Shown piece by piece: positions 8,545 to 17,273 of a stretch of 33,953 nucleotides of DNA. The notes beneath the pieces are model-generated. The model did not search any database. It had not been told where the DNA came from and saw nothing but the letters and a program-made list of their open reading frames with translations. Numbering within the stretch: the first letter of the stretch is position 1; the number at the start of each line of letters is the position of its first letter. The stretch is from an uncultured Eubacteriales bacterium (GTDB lineage Bacteria; Bacillota; Clostridia; Christensenellales; CAG-138): contig CADBRR010000092.1 of NCBI GenBank assembly GCA_902797145.1, positions 1 to 33,953 on the forward strand. Reading direction: 5' to 3'. The translations under genes and the position numbers were made by a program.

Positions 8545-8570
8545 AAAGAAAAACTATTCTGGAGATAATA

Positions 8571-9998
8571 ATGTCTATTGATAATAATAAATTTGTTTAT
8601 TCAACAGCGGTATTGTTGCTCATTAGTGCGTTTACAATACCGCATATAATTTATGATGATAATGTAGCTTATCCTGTGATTTTTTCGATAGGAGCTTTAT
8701 GCGCAGGCATTATTGGGATTTGCGGCAAGGTTGCTATTTTAAAATATATGCCATTTTTTATAGGGTTTTCGCTATTAATGATAAATGAATCTAATTCATT
8801 GGCCACGATTTTATTCGTTTCAATCGGCGTTACGATTTTAGAAGTATTATTTGCAAGAAACAAAAGCTGTTTCTATCCAAAATATTTTACTGCTCAAAAA
8901 GCTATCGAAGATACTAAATTTGCCGATCATCAAGCAAGAATTGCCAATGGTTTCGCAGAAAACTATAAACACTCAACGCTAACTATCATTAAAATAGTTT
9001 TCTTATGTGTTCAATATATTGCAACATTTATTATGGTATATGCGCTTAGTAACAGTTCAAGTATTCTTGTTGGAATCAGCATATATCTTTTTATACTCGG
9101 ATATTTGATTTTAGCAAACGGGTTTGCATATGCGATAGCGTATTCACTTTGTGCGTTGCCTATAATTCCGCTTATGATGATATATGAAAGGCTTTATGAA
9201 AATGTTTCGCAGGCATTATTTATATTATTCATCGCAATTTCTATAATGGTTTATATTATGCTCGTTTCTCGCCTTGCAAGCAAGATTACGAACAGGCATA
9301 CAACAAACATCCAATTTAAAAAGATTGATGATATTTATTTATCGCTTCACCCCAATTTATTTTACTCTATTCCCGTATGGGATATTAAATACGCAAACAA
9401 AGTAACTTTCGCTTACAGCGAAAATGACAATAAAATAAAGAACATTGAAGAAATAATTTATTCGCTTTATAGGTTTTGCAACTTTTTTAATTACATATAT
9501 GGATACGGCATTATTAAAGGTTCAAGCGGGAAAATTTTAGTATATTCAAAAAATAAGAATCCATTATTGCTCCGTGCTTTCTTTGCTTTTCATACGCTAA
9601 AAAACAGCGAAATATCGTGTTATGATGATGAATCGTTTTCGTCCTGCAAGGAGTTTATCAGTCTTTCAAGGCAAGAACTAACAAGGCGTCACATATCTAA
9701 CTTCGTAAAATTGCTCGGATTTAGCGATTATGTTCTATCAAAAGAGCACAGGGTCAAGTACACTTTTCTTTTCCTTTGTGAGGATGATATGAACGGTTTT
9801 ATCAGAGAATTAAATGATAACGGCATTGAATGTAAAAAGATTGAAACCATATTCAATGAAACGACCGGTCAGATATTTTTCAATGCTGATGCGATAATTT
9901 TATCTTCTCTCGGTTTTGACAGATCGTATTTCAATGCGCTAAAGCTGACTGAATTCGCTGAAAAGCACAATGGAATGTTCAAAGCGATAGGATTGTAA
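8571..9998 (+). CDS. Polytopic membrane protein of unknown function
   Basis: A 475-residue protein that I do not recognise. The N-terminal half (about 8-245) has some seven to eight hydrophobic segments arranged in pairs, with a charged cytoplasm-like loop at about 95-135. The C-terminal half (about 250-475) is soluble, mixed alpha/beta in appearance and ends in a pattern of a hydrophobic strand, acidic residues, then G-I-E-C, and finally F-A-E-K-H-N-G-M-F. The last ~75 residues vaguely recall the layout of RraB-type regulator domains, but I would not rely on it. GGAG precedes the ATG by 6 bases, and the gene has its own promoter. It could be a sensor or a membrane-anchored regulator; this is only inferred from the layout. 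Confidence 0.75.
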   Translation: MSIDNNKFVYSTAVLLLISAFTIPHIIYDDNVAYPVIFSIGALCAGIIGICGKVAILKYMPFFIGFSLLMINESNSLATILFVSIGVTILEVLFARNKSCFYPKYFTAQKAIEDTKFADHQARIANGFAENYKHSTLTIIKIVFLCVQYIATFIMVYALSNSSSILVGISIYLFILGYLILANGFAYAIAYSLCALPIIPLMMIYERLYENVSQALFILFIAISIMVYIMLVSRLASKITNRHTTNIQFKKIDDIYLSLHPNLFYSIPVWDIKYANKVTFAYSENDNKIKNIEEIIYSLYRFCNFFNYIYGYGIIKGSSGKILVYSKNKNPLLLRAFFAFHTLKNSEISCYDDESFSSCKEFISLSRQELTRRHISNFVKLLGFSDYVLSKEHRVKYTFLFLCEDDMNGFIRELNDNGIECKKIETIFNETTGQIFFNADAIILSSLGFDRSYFNALKLTEFAEKHNGMFKAIGL

Positions 9999-10066
9999 AA
10001 GTTTTTGAACCAATATAAAATTTAGTAAAAAGTTCATAATTTATTAACAAATAGCGTTTTAATTTG

Positions 10067-10075
10067 TGTTATAAT
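10067..10075 (+). promoter_or_regulatory. Extended -10 promoter of the NlpC/P60 leader
   Basis: TGtTATAAT at 10067-10075; no good -35 hexamer is found at normal spacing (TTAACA is 20 bases upstream). Transcription from about 10082 would give a 5' leader of roughly 210 bases. Confidence 0.5.
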
Positions 10076-10109
10076 AAATTAAAGAAATTCATTTTGTCCA
10101 CCTTTCTTG

Positions 10110-10140
10110 ATAGGGGCGCAGCCGTGAGCTGTGCCTCTAT
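10110..10140 (+). other. Strong hairpin in the NlpC/P60 leader
   Basis: Bases 10110-10122 and 10128-10140 pair as a 13-bp stem with two G-U pairs and the loop CGTGA. A weaker, terminator-like helix (A6-TGG with CCA-T6, one bulged G) follows at 10147-10174. Just before the hairpin, CACCTTT at 10099-10105 is fully complementary to AAAGGTG (10279-10285), the ribosome binding site of the downstream gene. It may be a regulated leader or a separate short RNA. Confidence 0.5.
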
Positions 10141-10292
10141 TGCATTAAAAAAGTGGTTTTTTGCACCATTTTTTACACAAATTAGGTCAAAACACTTGTA
10201 TTTTTTGGGATATAATATTACAATGTAAAAAAGTATTTCGATTTGGGCAATTAAAATTTAAACTAATTTTTTGTTCACAAAGGTGTAATGTT

Positions 10293-11387
10293 ATGTTTAA
10301 AAAAATACTGGAAAAGATTTTAAATCTTTTCTCAAAATTTAAAGCAGCTTCGGCAAGGGACAAGGTGATTATTTCTCTGCTTGGCTCTGTTGCGGTATGC
10401 TTTTTTATTGTAATCATCGTTTCTATTTCAAAAAGGATTGTTTCATCGGATTCGATCACAAACAGGGTTGATGTAATAATAGATAGCACGCCCGAACCAG
10501 TCGTTACAAGAAATGTTGAAGTTATACCTACCCCTACTCCGTTTGTGGAGCTTAAAGAAGGTATGGAGGGCGAAGAGATACAGATATTACAGGAAAGGCT
10601 TATGGACCTCAATTATCTTGATATTGATGAGTCAACACAATATTTCGGACCTGCAACAAAAGGTGCGCTTGAAATGTTCCAGCGACAAGAGGGATTTGAG
10701 CAGACAGGCATCGCTGATGAACAGGTTATAAACTTAATCTATACCAACGATGCAAAAAAGTATATGATTAAAGAAGGGTTCGAGGGTGAAGATGTTCGTG
10801 ACTTACAATACAGGCTCAAAGAACTTGGTTATATGAAAGAAATTACCGGTTACTTTGGTACTGTTACGACAGAGGCTATAAAGGCTTTTCAAAAGCGAAA
10901 CTCGCTTTCATCTGACGGTCTTGCAGGCGAGAAGACATTAGCCCTTATATATTCAGACAAGGCAAGGCCAACTGCGGATCTTGAAAATGCAAAAAGGCGT
11001 CAGGGCAACATCGACAAGTTCATTAGTATTGCCCGTTCAAAGCTTGGCTGCAAGTATGTATGGGGCGCAAGAGGGCCTAAAACATTCGATTGCTCAGGAT
11101 TAGTATATTATTGTTTGCATCAGTCGGGTTCTTCAATCGGAAGATATACTGCGGCAGGGTATTCTGAAGTTACACGATGGTCAAAAGTTACATCTTTATC
11201 TGCACTCAAGAGAGGCGACCTTATATTCTTCCACGATAAAAACTCATCAAGAATCGGTCATGTTGGCATAGCGCTTGGCAACGGTTATATGATTGATGCA
11301 TCTTCAGTAAATGGCAAGGTTGTTATGAGGTCATGCACGACTGCATGGTGCAAGAGGAGTTTTGCATTCGGCAGGAGGCCATGGTAA
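10293..11387 (+). CDS. NlpC/P60 cell-wall hydrolase with two PG-binding domains
   Basis: A 364-residue membrane-anchored peptidoglycan hydrolase. Residues 27-46 form a single membrane anchor, followed by a Pro/Thr-rich linker, two PG_binding_1 repeats (about 90-150 and 160-221) that bind the cell wall, and a C-terminal NlpC/P60 domain (about 240-364) that cuts the stem peptide. Catalytic Cys267 lies in F-D-C-S-G and His323 in I-G-H-V-G-I; the third polar position, usually His in the M-I-H-A-S type motif, is Asp335 here. An open frame extends 44 codons further upstream, but AAAGGTG lies 7 bases before ATG 10293, and only this start gives a normal anchor. Followed after 30 bases by thiN, probably in the same transcript. 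Confidence 0.92.
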   Translation: MFKKILEKILNLFSKFKAASARDKVIISLLGSVAVCFFIVIIVSISKRIVSSDSITNRVDVIIDSTPEPVVTRNVEVIPTPTPFVELKEGMEGEEIQILQERLMDLNYLDIDESTQYFGPATKGALEMFQRQEGFEQTGIADEQVINLIYTNDAKKYMIKEGFEGEDVRDLQYRLKELGYMKEITGYFGTVTTEAIKAFQKRNSLSSDGLAGEKTLALIYSDKARPTADLENAKRRQGNIDKFISIARSKLGCKYVWGARGPKTFDCSGLVYYCLHQSGSSIGRYTAAGYSEVTRWSKVTSLSALKRGDLIFFHDKNSSRIGHVGIALGNGYMIDASSVNGKVVMRSCTTAWCKRSFAFGRRPW

Positions 11388-11417
11388 ATTTTACATAATT
11401 ACAGGAGATATTTTTAA

Positions 11418-12044
11418 ATGATAGAAAAAAATGTATGCTACATAGTAGGCGCAGGAGATTTTGACGAAAGCAGGGAGGCATTCTTAGAATCTGATTACAT
11501 TATTGCCTGCGATGGCGGTTATGAATACCTTGAAAAAATCGGGATAAAACCCGACCTTATAATAGGCGATTTCGATTCTGCAAGCGCCGTTCCAACAGGC
11601 GACAACATTATAAAATTAAATCCTATCAAGAATGATACTGACACGTTTCATGCGCTTATGACAGGGCTTGAAATGGGTTACAAGGAATTTAAAATTTTCG
11701 GTGGAACGGGCGGAAGAATTTCGCACACGCTCGCTAACATTCAGGCGCTTTCATACCTTACAAAGCTCGGCGCAAAGGGTTATCTTATTGATAGAACAAG
11801 CGTTATTACCGCAATAACAAACGATATATTTTCGTTCGGTTCAGATATGAAAGGTTACATATCGGTATTTTCAAACGGTGGAATATCTGAGGGTATAACT
11901 ATAAATGGGCTTAAATACGAGCTTGAAGACGGAACGCTTGACTGTGATTTTTCACTCGGCGTCAGCAACGAGTTTATCGGCAAATCCGGTTCAATAAGCG
12001 TAAAAAGTGGCACATTAATAATAGTTTACGAAAGGCAGAAATGA
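11418..12044 (+). CDS. thiN: Thiamine pyrophosphokinase
   Basis: Converts thiamine and ATP to thiamine diphosphate and AMP, the last step of cofactor salvage. The 208 residues carry the family motifs C-D-G-G at 31-34, G-D-F-D-S at 50-54, K-N-D-T-D-T at 71-76 and G-G-T-G-G-R-I-S-H at about 94-102, which together bind ATP/Mg and thiamine. AGGAGAT precedes the ATG. The gene follows the NlpC/P60 hydrolase by 30 bases and overlaps ybaK by 4 bases (ATGA). In many Firmicutes thiN lies after rpe and rsgA; that context is absent. No TPP riboswitch is seen upstream. The enzyme would serve the TPP-dependent transketolase encoded elsewhere in this window. Confidence 0.95.
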   Translation: MIEKNVCYIVGAGDFDESREAFLESDYIIACDGGYEYLEKIGIKPDLIIGDFDSASAVPTGDNIIKLNPIKNDTDTFHALMTGLEMGYKEFKIFGGTGGRISHTLANIQALSYLTKLGAKGYLIDRTSVITAITNDIFSFGSDMKGYISVFSNGGISEGITINGLKYELEDGTLDCDFSLGVSNEFIGKSGSISVKSGTLIIVYERQK

Positions 12045-12529
12045 TGGCAAACAAGGAGATAAAAACAAATGCAATGCGTTTGCTCGAACAGGCAGGCATT
12101 AGTTACAAAACAGCTAAATATGATGTTGACGAATCGGATTTGAGCGGTGTTCATGCGGCGCAAGTTCTTGGAGTAGAAAGTGAGGTTGTGTTCAAGACGC
12201 TCGTTGCGAGAGGCGACAAACAGGGCATTAGTGTTTTTTGCATACCGGTTGACCAGGAGCTTGATTTAAAAAAATGCGCCTGCGTTACAGGCGACAAGAA
12301 GATAGAAATGCTTCATGTTAAGGATTTACTTGCAAACACAGGTTACATTCGTGGCGGTTGTTCGCCAATCGGCATGAAAAAGAGTTATCCGACATACATT
12401 GATGAAACAGCCCAGCTATTCGATGAAATTTACATAAGTGCCGGACAGCGTGGACATCAGATAATTATTGCGCCCGATGTTCTCGCTTCGTTCGTTCATG
12501 CAAGGTTCGTTGATTTGATAAAGATTTAG
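12041..12529 (+). CDS. ybaK: Cys-tRNA(Pro)/Cys-tRNA(Cys) deacylase, YbaK family
   Basis: Editing protein that hydrolyses cysteine mischarged on tRNA(Pro), acting in trans with prolyl-tRNA synthetase. The 162 residues match the YbaK/EbsC type of the YbaK/ProX domain: V-F-K-T-L-V with the conserved lysine near residue 52, then G-Y-I-R-G-G-C-S-P-I-G near 112-122 and the G-Q-R-G-H-Q end motif near 143-148. Two consecutive ATG codons (12041 and 12044) are possible starts; AAAGG lies 5 or 8 bases upstream. ATG 12041 overlaps the thiN stop. It closes the plus-strand group and is followed at once by a strong terminator. Confidence 0.93.
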   Translation: MMANKEIKTNAMRLLEQAGISYKTAKYDVDESDLSGVHAAQVLGVESEVVFKTLVARGDKQGISVFCIPVDQELDLKKCACVTGDKKIEMLHVKDLLANTGYIRGGCSPIGMKKSYPTYIDETAQLFDEIYISAGQRGHQIIIAPDVLASFVHARFVDLIKI

Positions 12530-12577
12530 GAGATGCTAAAAACACGTTTCATCGTGTTTTAACATCTCCCATTTTTT
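12529..12577 (+). terminator. Intrinsic terminator after ybaK
   Basis: A long stem of about 17 bp (12529-12546 with 12553-12569, one bulge) starts at the last base of the ybaK stop codon, and a T6 run follows at 12572-12577. The T-run overlaps the stop codon of the convergent gene. On the minus strand there is no T-run, so it serves mainly the plus strand. Confidence 0.92.
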
Positions 12578-14366
12578 AGTCGTCATCCGCTTCATTATCG
12601 AACACTTCTGAAACTTCTTCAAGCAATTTACGAATCTGCAAGTTCTGCGGACATACCTTTTCGCACTTACCGCATTTTATGCAATCGCCTGCTTTGCCGT
12701 TATTCTTCGTATGGACGCTATGATAATAATAGCTTGAGTTCCAATCCTTATGCTGCTTCTTTGCGTTCAAGCAAGCGAACAGGTCAGGAATGCTTATATG
12801 TTTAGGACATCCATCGACGCAATATCTGCACGCAGTACATGGTATCATATCCTGTGCCCTGAAAATTTCCTGAACAGCATTTACTGCTTTCATTTCCTTT
12901 TCATTAAGCGGTTCAAAATCCTTCATATAGCTTATATTATCCTGCATTTGTTCAAGGCTGCTCATTCCTGACAAAACCATCATCATATTATCAAAGCCTG
13001 CTGCAAACCTAATTGCATATGATGCGTAGCTCAAACCATTTCCGACTTCATCAAAAACTTTCTTTGCATCATCTGGAATATTTACGAGGCTTCCACCCTT
13101 TACAGGTTCCATAACTATTGTAGGCTTATTATGCTTTACGCACACTTCATAGCAAAGCTTACTCTGAACTGCTGCATCTAAATAATCCACATAATTGAAC
13201 TGAATCTGAACAGCTTCTATCTGCGGATATTCCGTCAATATTCTATCAAGTACATCAGCTTTATCGTGGAACGAAATTCCGAAATGCTTAATCTTGCCTT
13301 CGTTTTTAAGCTCCAACGCTGTTTCATAGGCTTTACAAGCTTTGAACTTTTCATAATTACGGGCATTCTGTGCGTGCATAAGATAAAAGTCAAAATATTC
13401 TACTCCGCACGCTTCAAGCTGACTTTCAAAGAATGGCCTTATATCTTCCTGTTTTGAAAAATAAGGGTCTGTCAGCTTATCGGTGAGCAAGAACTCTTCC
13501 CTATTATGTCGCTTCGATAGACATTCACGAATTGCAATCTCGCTCTTACCGCTAATATAGCCATGTGCAGTATCGAAATAATTGAAGCCATTATCGATAA
13601 ACATATCGACCATTTTTGAAAACTCATCGTAATCTACTTCTTTTCCGTTTTCGCCATCCTTCATCGGCAGTCGCATACAGCCGAATCCAAACTTGTTCTT
13701 AATCTCATCAAAAAATTTGTTCTTCATAGTTTTCTCCTTTTTAATAACAGCATTGAGTTTAATTAAATCCGCTTCATATATTTCCTTTAAAGCTCTATTA
13801 TAAATTATGCTCGCAGGATGATAAATCGGAAACCACAAATAGCTTATTCCGTCAATAGTTATTGCAATTTGTTTACCATGAAGTTCCCCGATTTTACTGC
13901 CTTTATGCGTTTTATCATTGGCAAGAGTCAAAATTGCTTCAAGCGGTGTATTGCCAAGCGTTACAATAATTTTCGGTTTTACCTCTAAAATCTCTATTTT
14001 CAGCGTTTGAATACCAGCTAAAAGTTCTGCTTTTGTTGGTGTTCTATTTGATACTGTTTTTGTTTTTTGCTTTACAGGTCGATATTTTACGGTATTTGTA
14101 ACAAAACCGTTTTTCCTTGAGATACCTGCCTTTTCAAGCAATTCGTCAAGCTGTTTCCCAGCTTTCCCGACAAAAGGTTTACCACGTTTTGCCTCTTCTG
14201 CCCCCGGCGCTTCGCCAATGAGCATAAATAGCGAGTCTACATTCCCTTCGCCGAAAACAGGATTTTCAAAATCGCCATCATATTTTTCATTCCCTTTTAG
14301 CTCAATTATTCTTTCAGCTTCGAGTTCATAGGCATTTGAGATTCTATCTCTGCGTTCATTTCGCAT
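12576..14366 (-). CDS. Uracil-DNA glycosylase-like / 4Fe-4S aldo-keto reductase fusion
   Basis: One open frame of 596 codons with two unrelated parts. Residues 1-210 resemble family-4 uracil-DNA glycosylases: V-F-G-E-G-N at 37-42, G-E-A-P-G at 51-55, P-F-V-G-K-A-G at 64-70, T-N-T-V-K-Y-R-P near 90-97 and Y-H-P-A-S near the end. The Fe-S cysteines of classical family 4 are absent, as in a known clostridial subgroup. Residues 214-596 are a complete aldo/keto reductase with N-Y-F-D-T-A-H-G-Y, then a C-terminal double ferredoxin motif: Cys 510, 513, 516, 520 and Cys 562, 565, 568, 572. Codon 214 is ATG with AAGGAG 6 bases before it, so the reductase may also be made alone. The frame starts on the last base of the PBP stop (TAATG). 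The fusion may be real or reflect a lost stop or a sequence error. Confidence 0.8.
   Translation of the reverse strand: MRNERRDRISNAYELEAERIIELKGNEKYDGDFENPVFGEGNVDSLFMLIGEAPGAEEAKRGKPFVGKAGKQLDELLEKAGISRKNGFVTNTVKYRPVKQKTKTVSNRTPTKAELLAGIQTLKIEILEVKPKIIVTLGNTPLEAILTLANDKTHKGSKIGELHGKQIAITIDGISYLWFPIYHPASIIYNRALKEIYEADLIKLNAVIKKEKTMKNKFFDEIKNKFGFGCMRLPMKDGENGKEVDYDEFSKMVDMFIDNGFNYFDTAHGYISGKSEIAIRECLSKRHNREEFLLTDKLTDPYFSKQEDIRPFFESQLEACGVEYFDFYLMHAQNARNYEKFKACKAYETALELKNEGKIKHFGISFHDKADVLDRILTEYPQIEAVQIQFNYVDYLDAAVQSKLCYEVCVKHNKPTIVMEPVKGGSLVNIPDDAKKVFDEVGNGLSYASYAIRFAAGFDNMMMVLSGMSSLEQMQDNISYMKDFEPLNEKEMKAVNAVQEIFRAQDMIPCTACRYCVDGCPKHISIPDLFACLNAKKQHKDWNSSYYYHSVHTKNNGKAGDCIKCGKCEKVCPQNLQIRKLLEEVSEVFDNEADDD
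13725..13738 (-). promoter_or_regulatory. Internal ribosome binding site and start of the reductase
   Basis: On the minus strand AGGAG (13734-13738) lies 6 bases before ATG (13725-13727), which is in frame inside the fused gene. It sits exactly where a free-standing aldo/keto reductase of this class would begin. This suggests recent joining of two genes, and probably two protein products. Confidence 0.7.
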
Positions 14367-17164
14367 TATGGTTCGTTCTCCCCTGGCGGATTTGTAGGTT
14401 CAGTAGGTGGCGGAGCTATCGGATAATCCTCAAGCGCCTTTTCATAATTAGCTTTTAATTCATCATAATATCTATTGAGCAAGCTTTCACTTCTAAAGCT
14501 TATCGAGAATTTCAGCCAATTGATATTCTTTTTAAGCAATTCCTTTGTTGTATTCGGCAAATTATGAACCTTTGACATATAATCTTCAACTTCGCTTATA
14601 AGCTTATTTGAACGCCTTACCATATCTTCAAACGTTTCTTTTTGTTCCTGCTTAGTATGAACAGGGCAGCGTGATTCTTCATCCGATGAATTATCGCCAT
14701 ATTCGCTAACAGGAATATCAGTAAATACTGCATTGGGGATAACCTGCAATATATATTTTTCTTCAAACTGCATATAGGGCGAACTGCTATTTATTAAAAC
14801 AACGCTCTTCGTTTCTTTTAATTCATCAGGGCAAAACTCCGATGCAGGTTTATTTGAAGATTTACAGATTGTAACAGTTGCGTGCATATCGCAAGTCTTA
14901 GTTGGAACGCTATCTTTATCAAACCAATCCTCAATCGGAGTATGTCCGCAAGCATCGTTTTCACAAGCTTCTGTTGCAAGCAAACCTGAAATCGAGCATA
15001 CACGGCGCTTTACAAGGCCATTTTCCTCTGGTGTACCATCTAATATCTGTTTATTTTCTAAATCAACGTGTATCTTTGACATAAATGCCTGCCACAACGG
15101 AGCTGCGCACTTTCCGCCCGTTGAACCGCTTACAAGCTTATTTGCTGGGTAATCATGACCTATCCATACAACTGCTGTATAATACGGCGTCATTCCTGCA
15201 AAATAAACGCTTGTATAGTCTGAATTTGTACCTGTTTTGCCTGCAACAGTCATACCTGTTATCTGAGCATTTGCACCAGTACCGCTTTTTACAGCTTCAG
15301 ATAGCATATCAACAAGCATATAACAAGTTGAACGTTTGAACACCGGTCTTCTCTCAGTAAGTGTTCTTCCATCTAATATAACGTTTCCTGCATCATCTAC
15401 AACCTTTGTAAACGATATTGGTTTTTTATATTCGCCGCCCGATGCTATTGTTGCATATGCGCCTGCCATTTCGATAGGTGTAATACCGCTTGTACCGAGC
15501 GCAAGACCCGGACCATCGGCATTAATTCTTGAACCTTCAATTCCAAGCGCTTCAAGATACCTTACCGAATTTTCTATTCCTACACGCTCGAACAGCGTTC
15601 TTGCAGCTACAACGTTGAGCGACTGAACTATACCTGTTCTTATGCTTGTAGGTCCTATATACCTTGTACTTCCTATTGCAGGATAACCTGTTCCGCCATA
15701 ACCCTGAATAGGTCCTTCCATATTCATTATAATGCTTGCAGGTGCAGAACCCATATCAAGCGCAGGGCCATATATTGCTAATGGCTTTATTGATGAACCG
15801 ACCATCATACTGCTTTGATATGCTCTATTCCATTCCTTTTTGCGTTCGGGCGATGTTCTACCGCCAATTATTGCCCTTAACTGACCTGTTGACTGGTCGA
15901 TAACTACTGCTGCTGCCTGTGGCTCTACTATTTCTATTGTCGTTCCGTCAGCGTTTGTTGTAACTTCAACTGCAGCATTAGGATTTTCAAGCTTCGGATA
16001 TTTATCCCACTCAGTTATTGTATCCTGTACAGTATGCTGTATTTCAGGGTCTACTGTTGTATAGATATGATAACCGCCTGTACGTATTTCGTTCTCTATT
16101 GCGTTTCTATTTGCCTGTGTATCGGGCAAATTCCTCGCTTCAAGCAAATGTGTTATAACATCATAAATTGCGTACTCAACAAAATATGGCATATCATAAA
16201 GCTGTTTCTGCTTTGAAACGGGAAGTATATTCACTTCTTCTTTCAATGCGCTTTCGTACTGTTGTTTTGTTATACAACCTGCCTGAAACATTCTTTTCAA
16301 AACGAGGTCTGTTCTCTCGTTTGTTATATTCATTTTATTCGTTCCATCAGCGTTTTTACGCTTATACATATTCGCTCTTGGATTAGTTTCATATGGTTTT
16401 TGAACCATACCTGCAAGCATTGCGCATTCCCTTATAGTAAGCTCCGATAGTTCCTTACCGAAATAGTCCTTTGCCGCTGTCTTTACGCCATAGTTTGATT
16501 CGCCAAGGAATACATCATTGAGATATGCTTCGAGTATCTGGTCTTTCGATATCGTTTCTTCAACTTCAAGCGCAAGGTAAAGTTCCTGAATTTTCCTTTT
16601 ATACGATTGCTCATTTGTCAAAATTTTATTTTTAACGAGCTGCTGCGTTAGCGTACTTCCGCCGTGAGCATTGCTGTTTGTAAGCGTTCCAACAACAGCC
16701 GAAACAAGCCTTTTATAGTCAACGCCATGATGCTTATAAAACCTTACATCTTCTACGGAAATAAGTGCATTAACGAGCATATCGGGTATTTCATCAATCG
16801 TTGCCCAATCCCTATACTCCATGCCTGCATATGTGGTTATGAGTTTTCCGTTCATATCATAAATGTACGAAGTTCTATCCGATTTTGTAAGCATACTTGC
16901 ATCGAGTTCGGGAACAGTATCCACATATGCTTTTGCAACGCCAAGCACGAGTCCCATTACTGCGCATCCGAGCAAGAACACAAGCGCAATAGTAGCTTTA
17001 ATAGTATTGAACACTATTTCAAGCGCAAACGGCTTTTTCTTTGTTGTCGGAACAAATAGCGGTTCTTCATCCTGTGAAGTTAGATTATGAAAAAGATTAT
17101 TTTCAGCTTTTCCGCTAATTTTATTCTTTATTTTTTCAAAAAATGTTTTAAGCTTTTCGCCCAT
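14366..17164 (-). CDS. Class A penicillin-binding protein (PBP1A type)
   Basis: Bifunctional enzyme that polymerises glycan strands and cross-links peptides outside the membrane. Of 932 residues, 1-50 are cytoplasmic and 51-79 form the anchor. The GT51 transglycosylase has catalytic Glu138 in I-S-V-E-D and G-G-S-T-L-T-Q-Q at 168-175. The transpeptidase has Ser457 in S-S-I-K, the S-L-N triad at 515-517 and K-T-G at 643-645. After the transpeptidase comes a long extension with Cys pairs (around R-R-V-C, T-E-A-C, C-D-M-H and E-F-C-P), a charged helical stretch and a Pro-rich tail; such extensions are common in clostridial PBPs. AAGGAG precedes the ATG. The fused glycosylase-reductase gene follows with a 1-base overlap. 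yunB is divergent. Confidence 0.95.
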   Translation of the reverse strand: MGEKLKTFFEKIKNKISGKAENNLFHNLTSQDEEPLFVPTTKKKPFALEIVFNTIKATIALVFLLGCAVMGLVLGVAKAYVDTVPELDASMLTKSDRTSYIYDMNGKLITTYAGMEYRDWATIDEIPDMLVNALISVEDVRFYKHHGVDYKRLVSAVVGTLTNSNAHGGSTLTQQLVKNKILTNEQSYKRKIQELYLALEVEETISKDQILEAYLNDVFLGESNYGVKTAAKDYFGKELSELTIRECAMLAGMVQKPYETNPRANMYKRKNADGTNKMNITNERTDLVLKRMFQAGCITKQQYESALKEEVNILPVSKQKQLYDMPYFVEYAIYDVITHLLEARNLPDTQANRNAIENEIRTGGYHIYTTVDPEIQHTVQDTITEWDKYPKLENPNAAVEVTTNADGTTIEIVEPQAAAVVIDQSTGQLRAIIGGRTSPERKKEWNRAYQSSMMVGSSIKPLAIYGPALDMGSAPASIIMNMEGPIQGYGGTGYPAIGSTRYIGPTSIRTGIVQSLNVVAARTLFERVGIENSVRYLEALGIEGSRINADGPGLALGTSGITPIEMAGAYATIASGGEYKKPISFTKVVDDAGNVILDGRTLTERRPVFKRSTCYMLVDMLSEAVKSGTGANAQITGMTVAGKTGTNSDYTSVYFAGMTPYYTAVVWIGHDYPANKLVSGSTGGKCAAPLWQAFMSKIHVDLENKQILDGTPEENGLVKRRVCSISGLLATEACENDACGHTPIEDWFDKDSVPTKTCDMHATVTICKSSNKPASEFCPDELKETKSVVLINSSSPYMQFEEKYILQVIPNAVFTDIPVSEYGDNSSDEESRCPVHTKQEQKETFEDMVRRSNKLISEVEDYMSKVHNLPNTTKELLKKNINWLKFSISFRSESLLNRYYDELKANYEKALEDYPIAPPPTEPTNPPGENEP

Positions 17165-17214
17165 TATATCAAACTCCTTAAAAACAATCTTATTTTTTAA
17201 ATATACATATAATT

Positions 17215-17223
17215 ATTGTACCA
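17215..17223 (-). promoter_or_regulatory. Extended -10 promoter of the PBP gene
   Basis: On the minus strand TGGTACAAT (extended -10), about 50 bases before the PBP start. The -35 region is weak (TATGCA at 17 bases). Confidence 0.4.
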
Positions 17224-17273
17224 CTTTTTTTCAGTTTTGCATATAATTTAGAATAAAATTTAACAAAAAAGAG

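Noticed and set aside
10080-10292. Possible c-di-AMP (ydaO-type) riboswitch before the NlpC/P60 gene
   Set aside because: The position fits, but the conserved sequence blocks of that riboswitch are not present.
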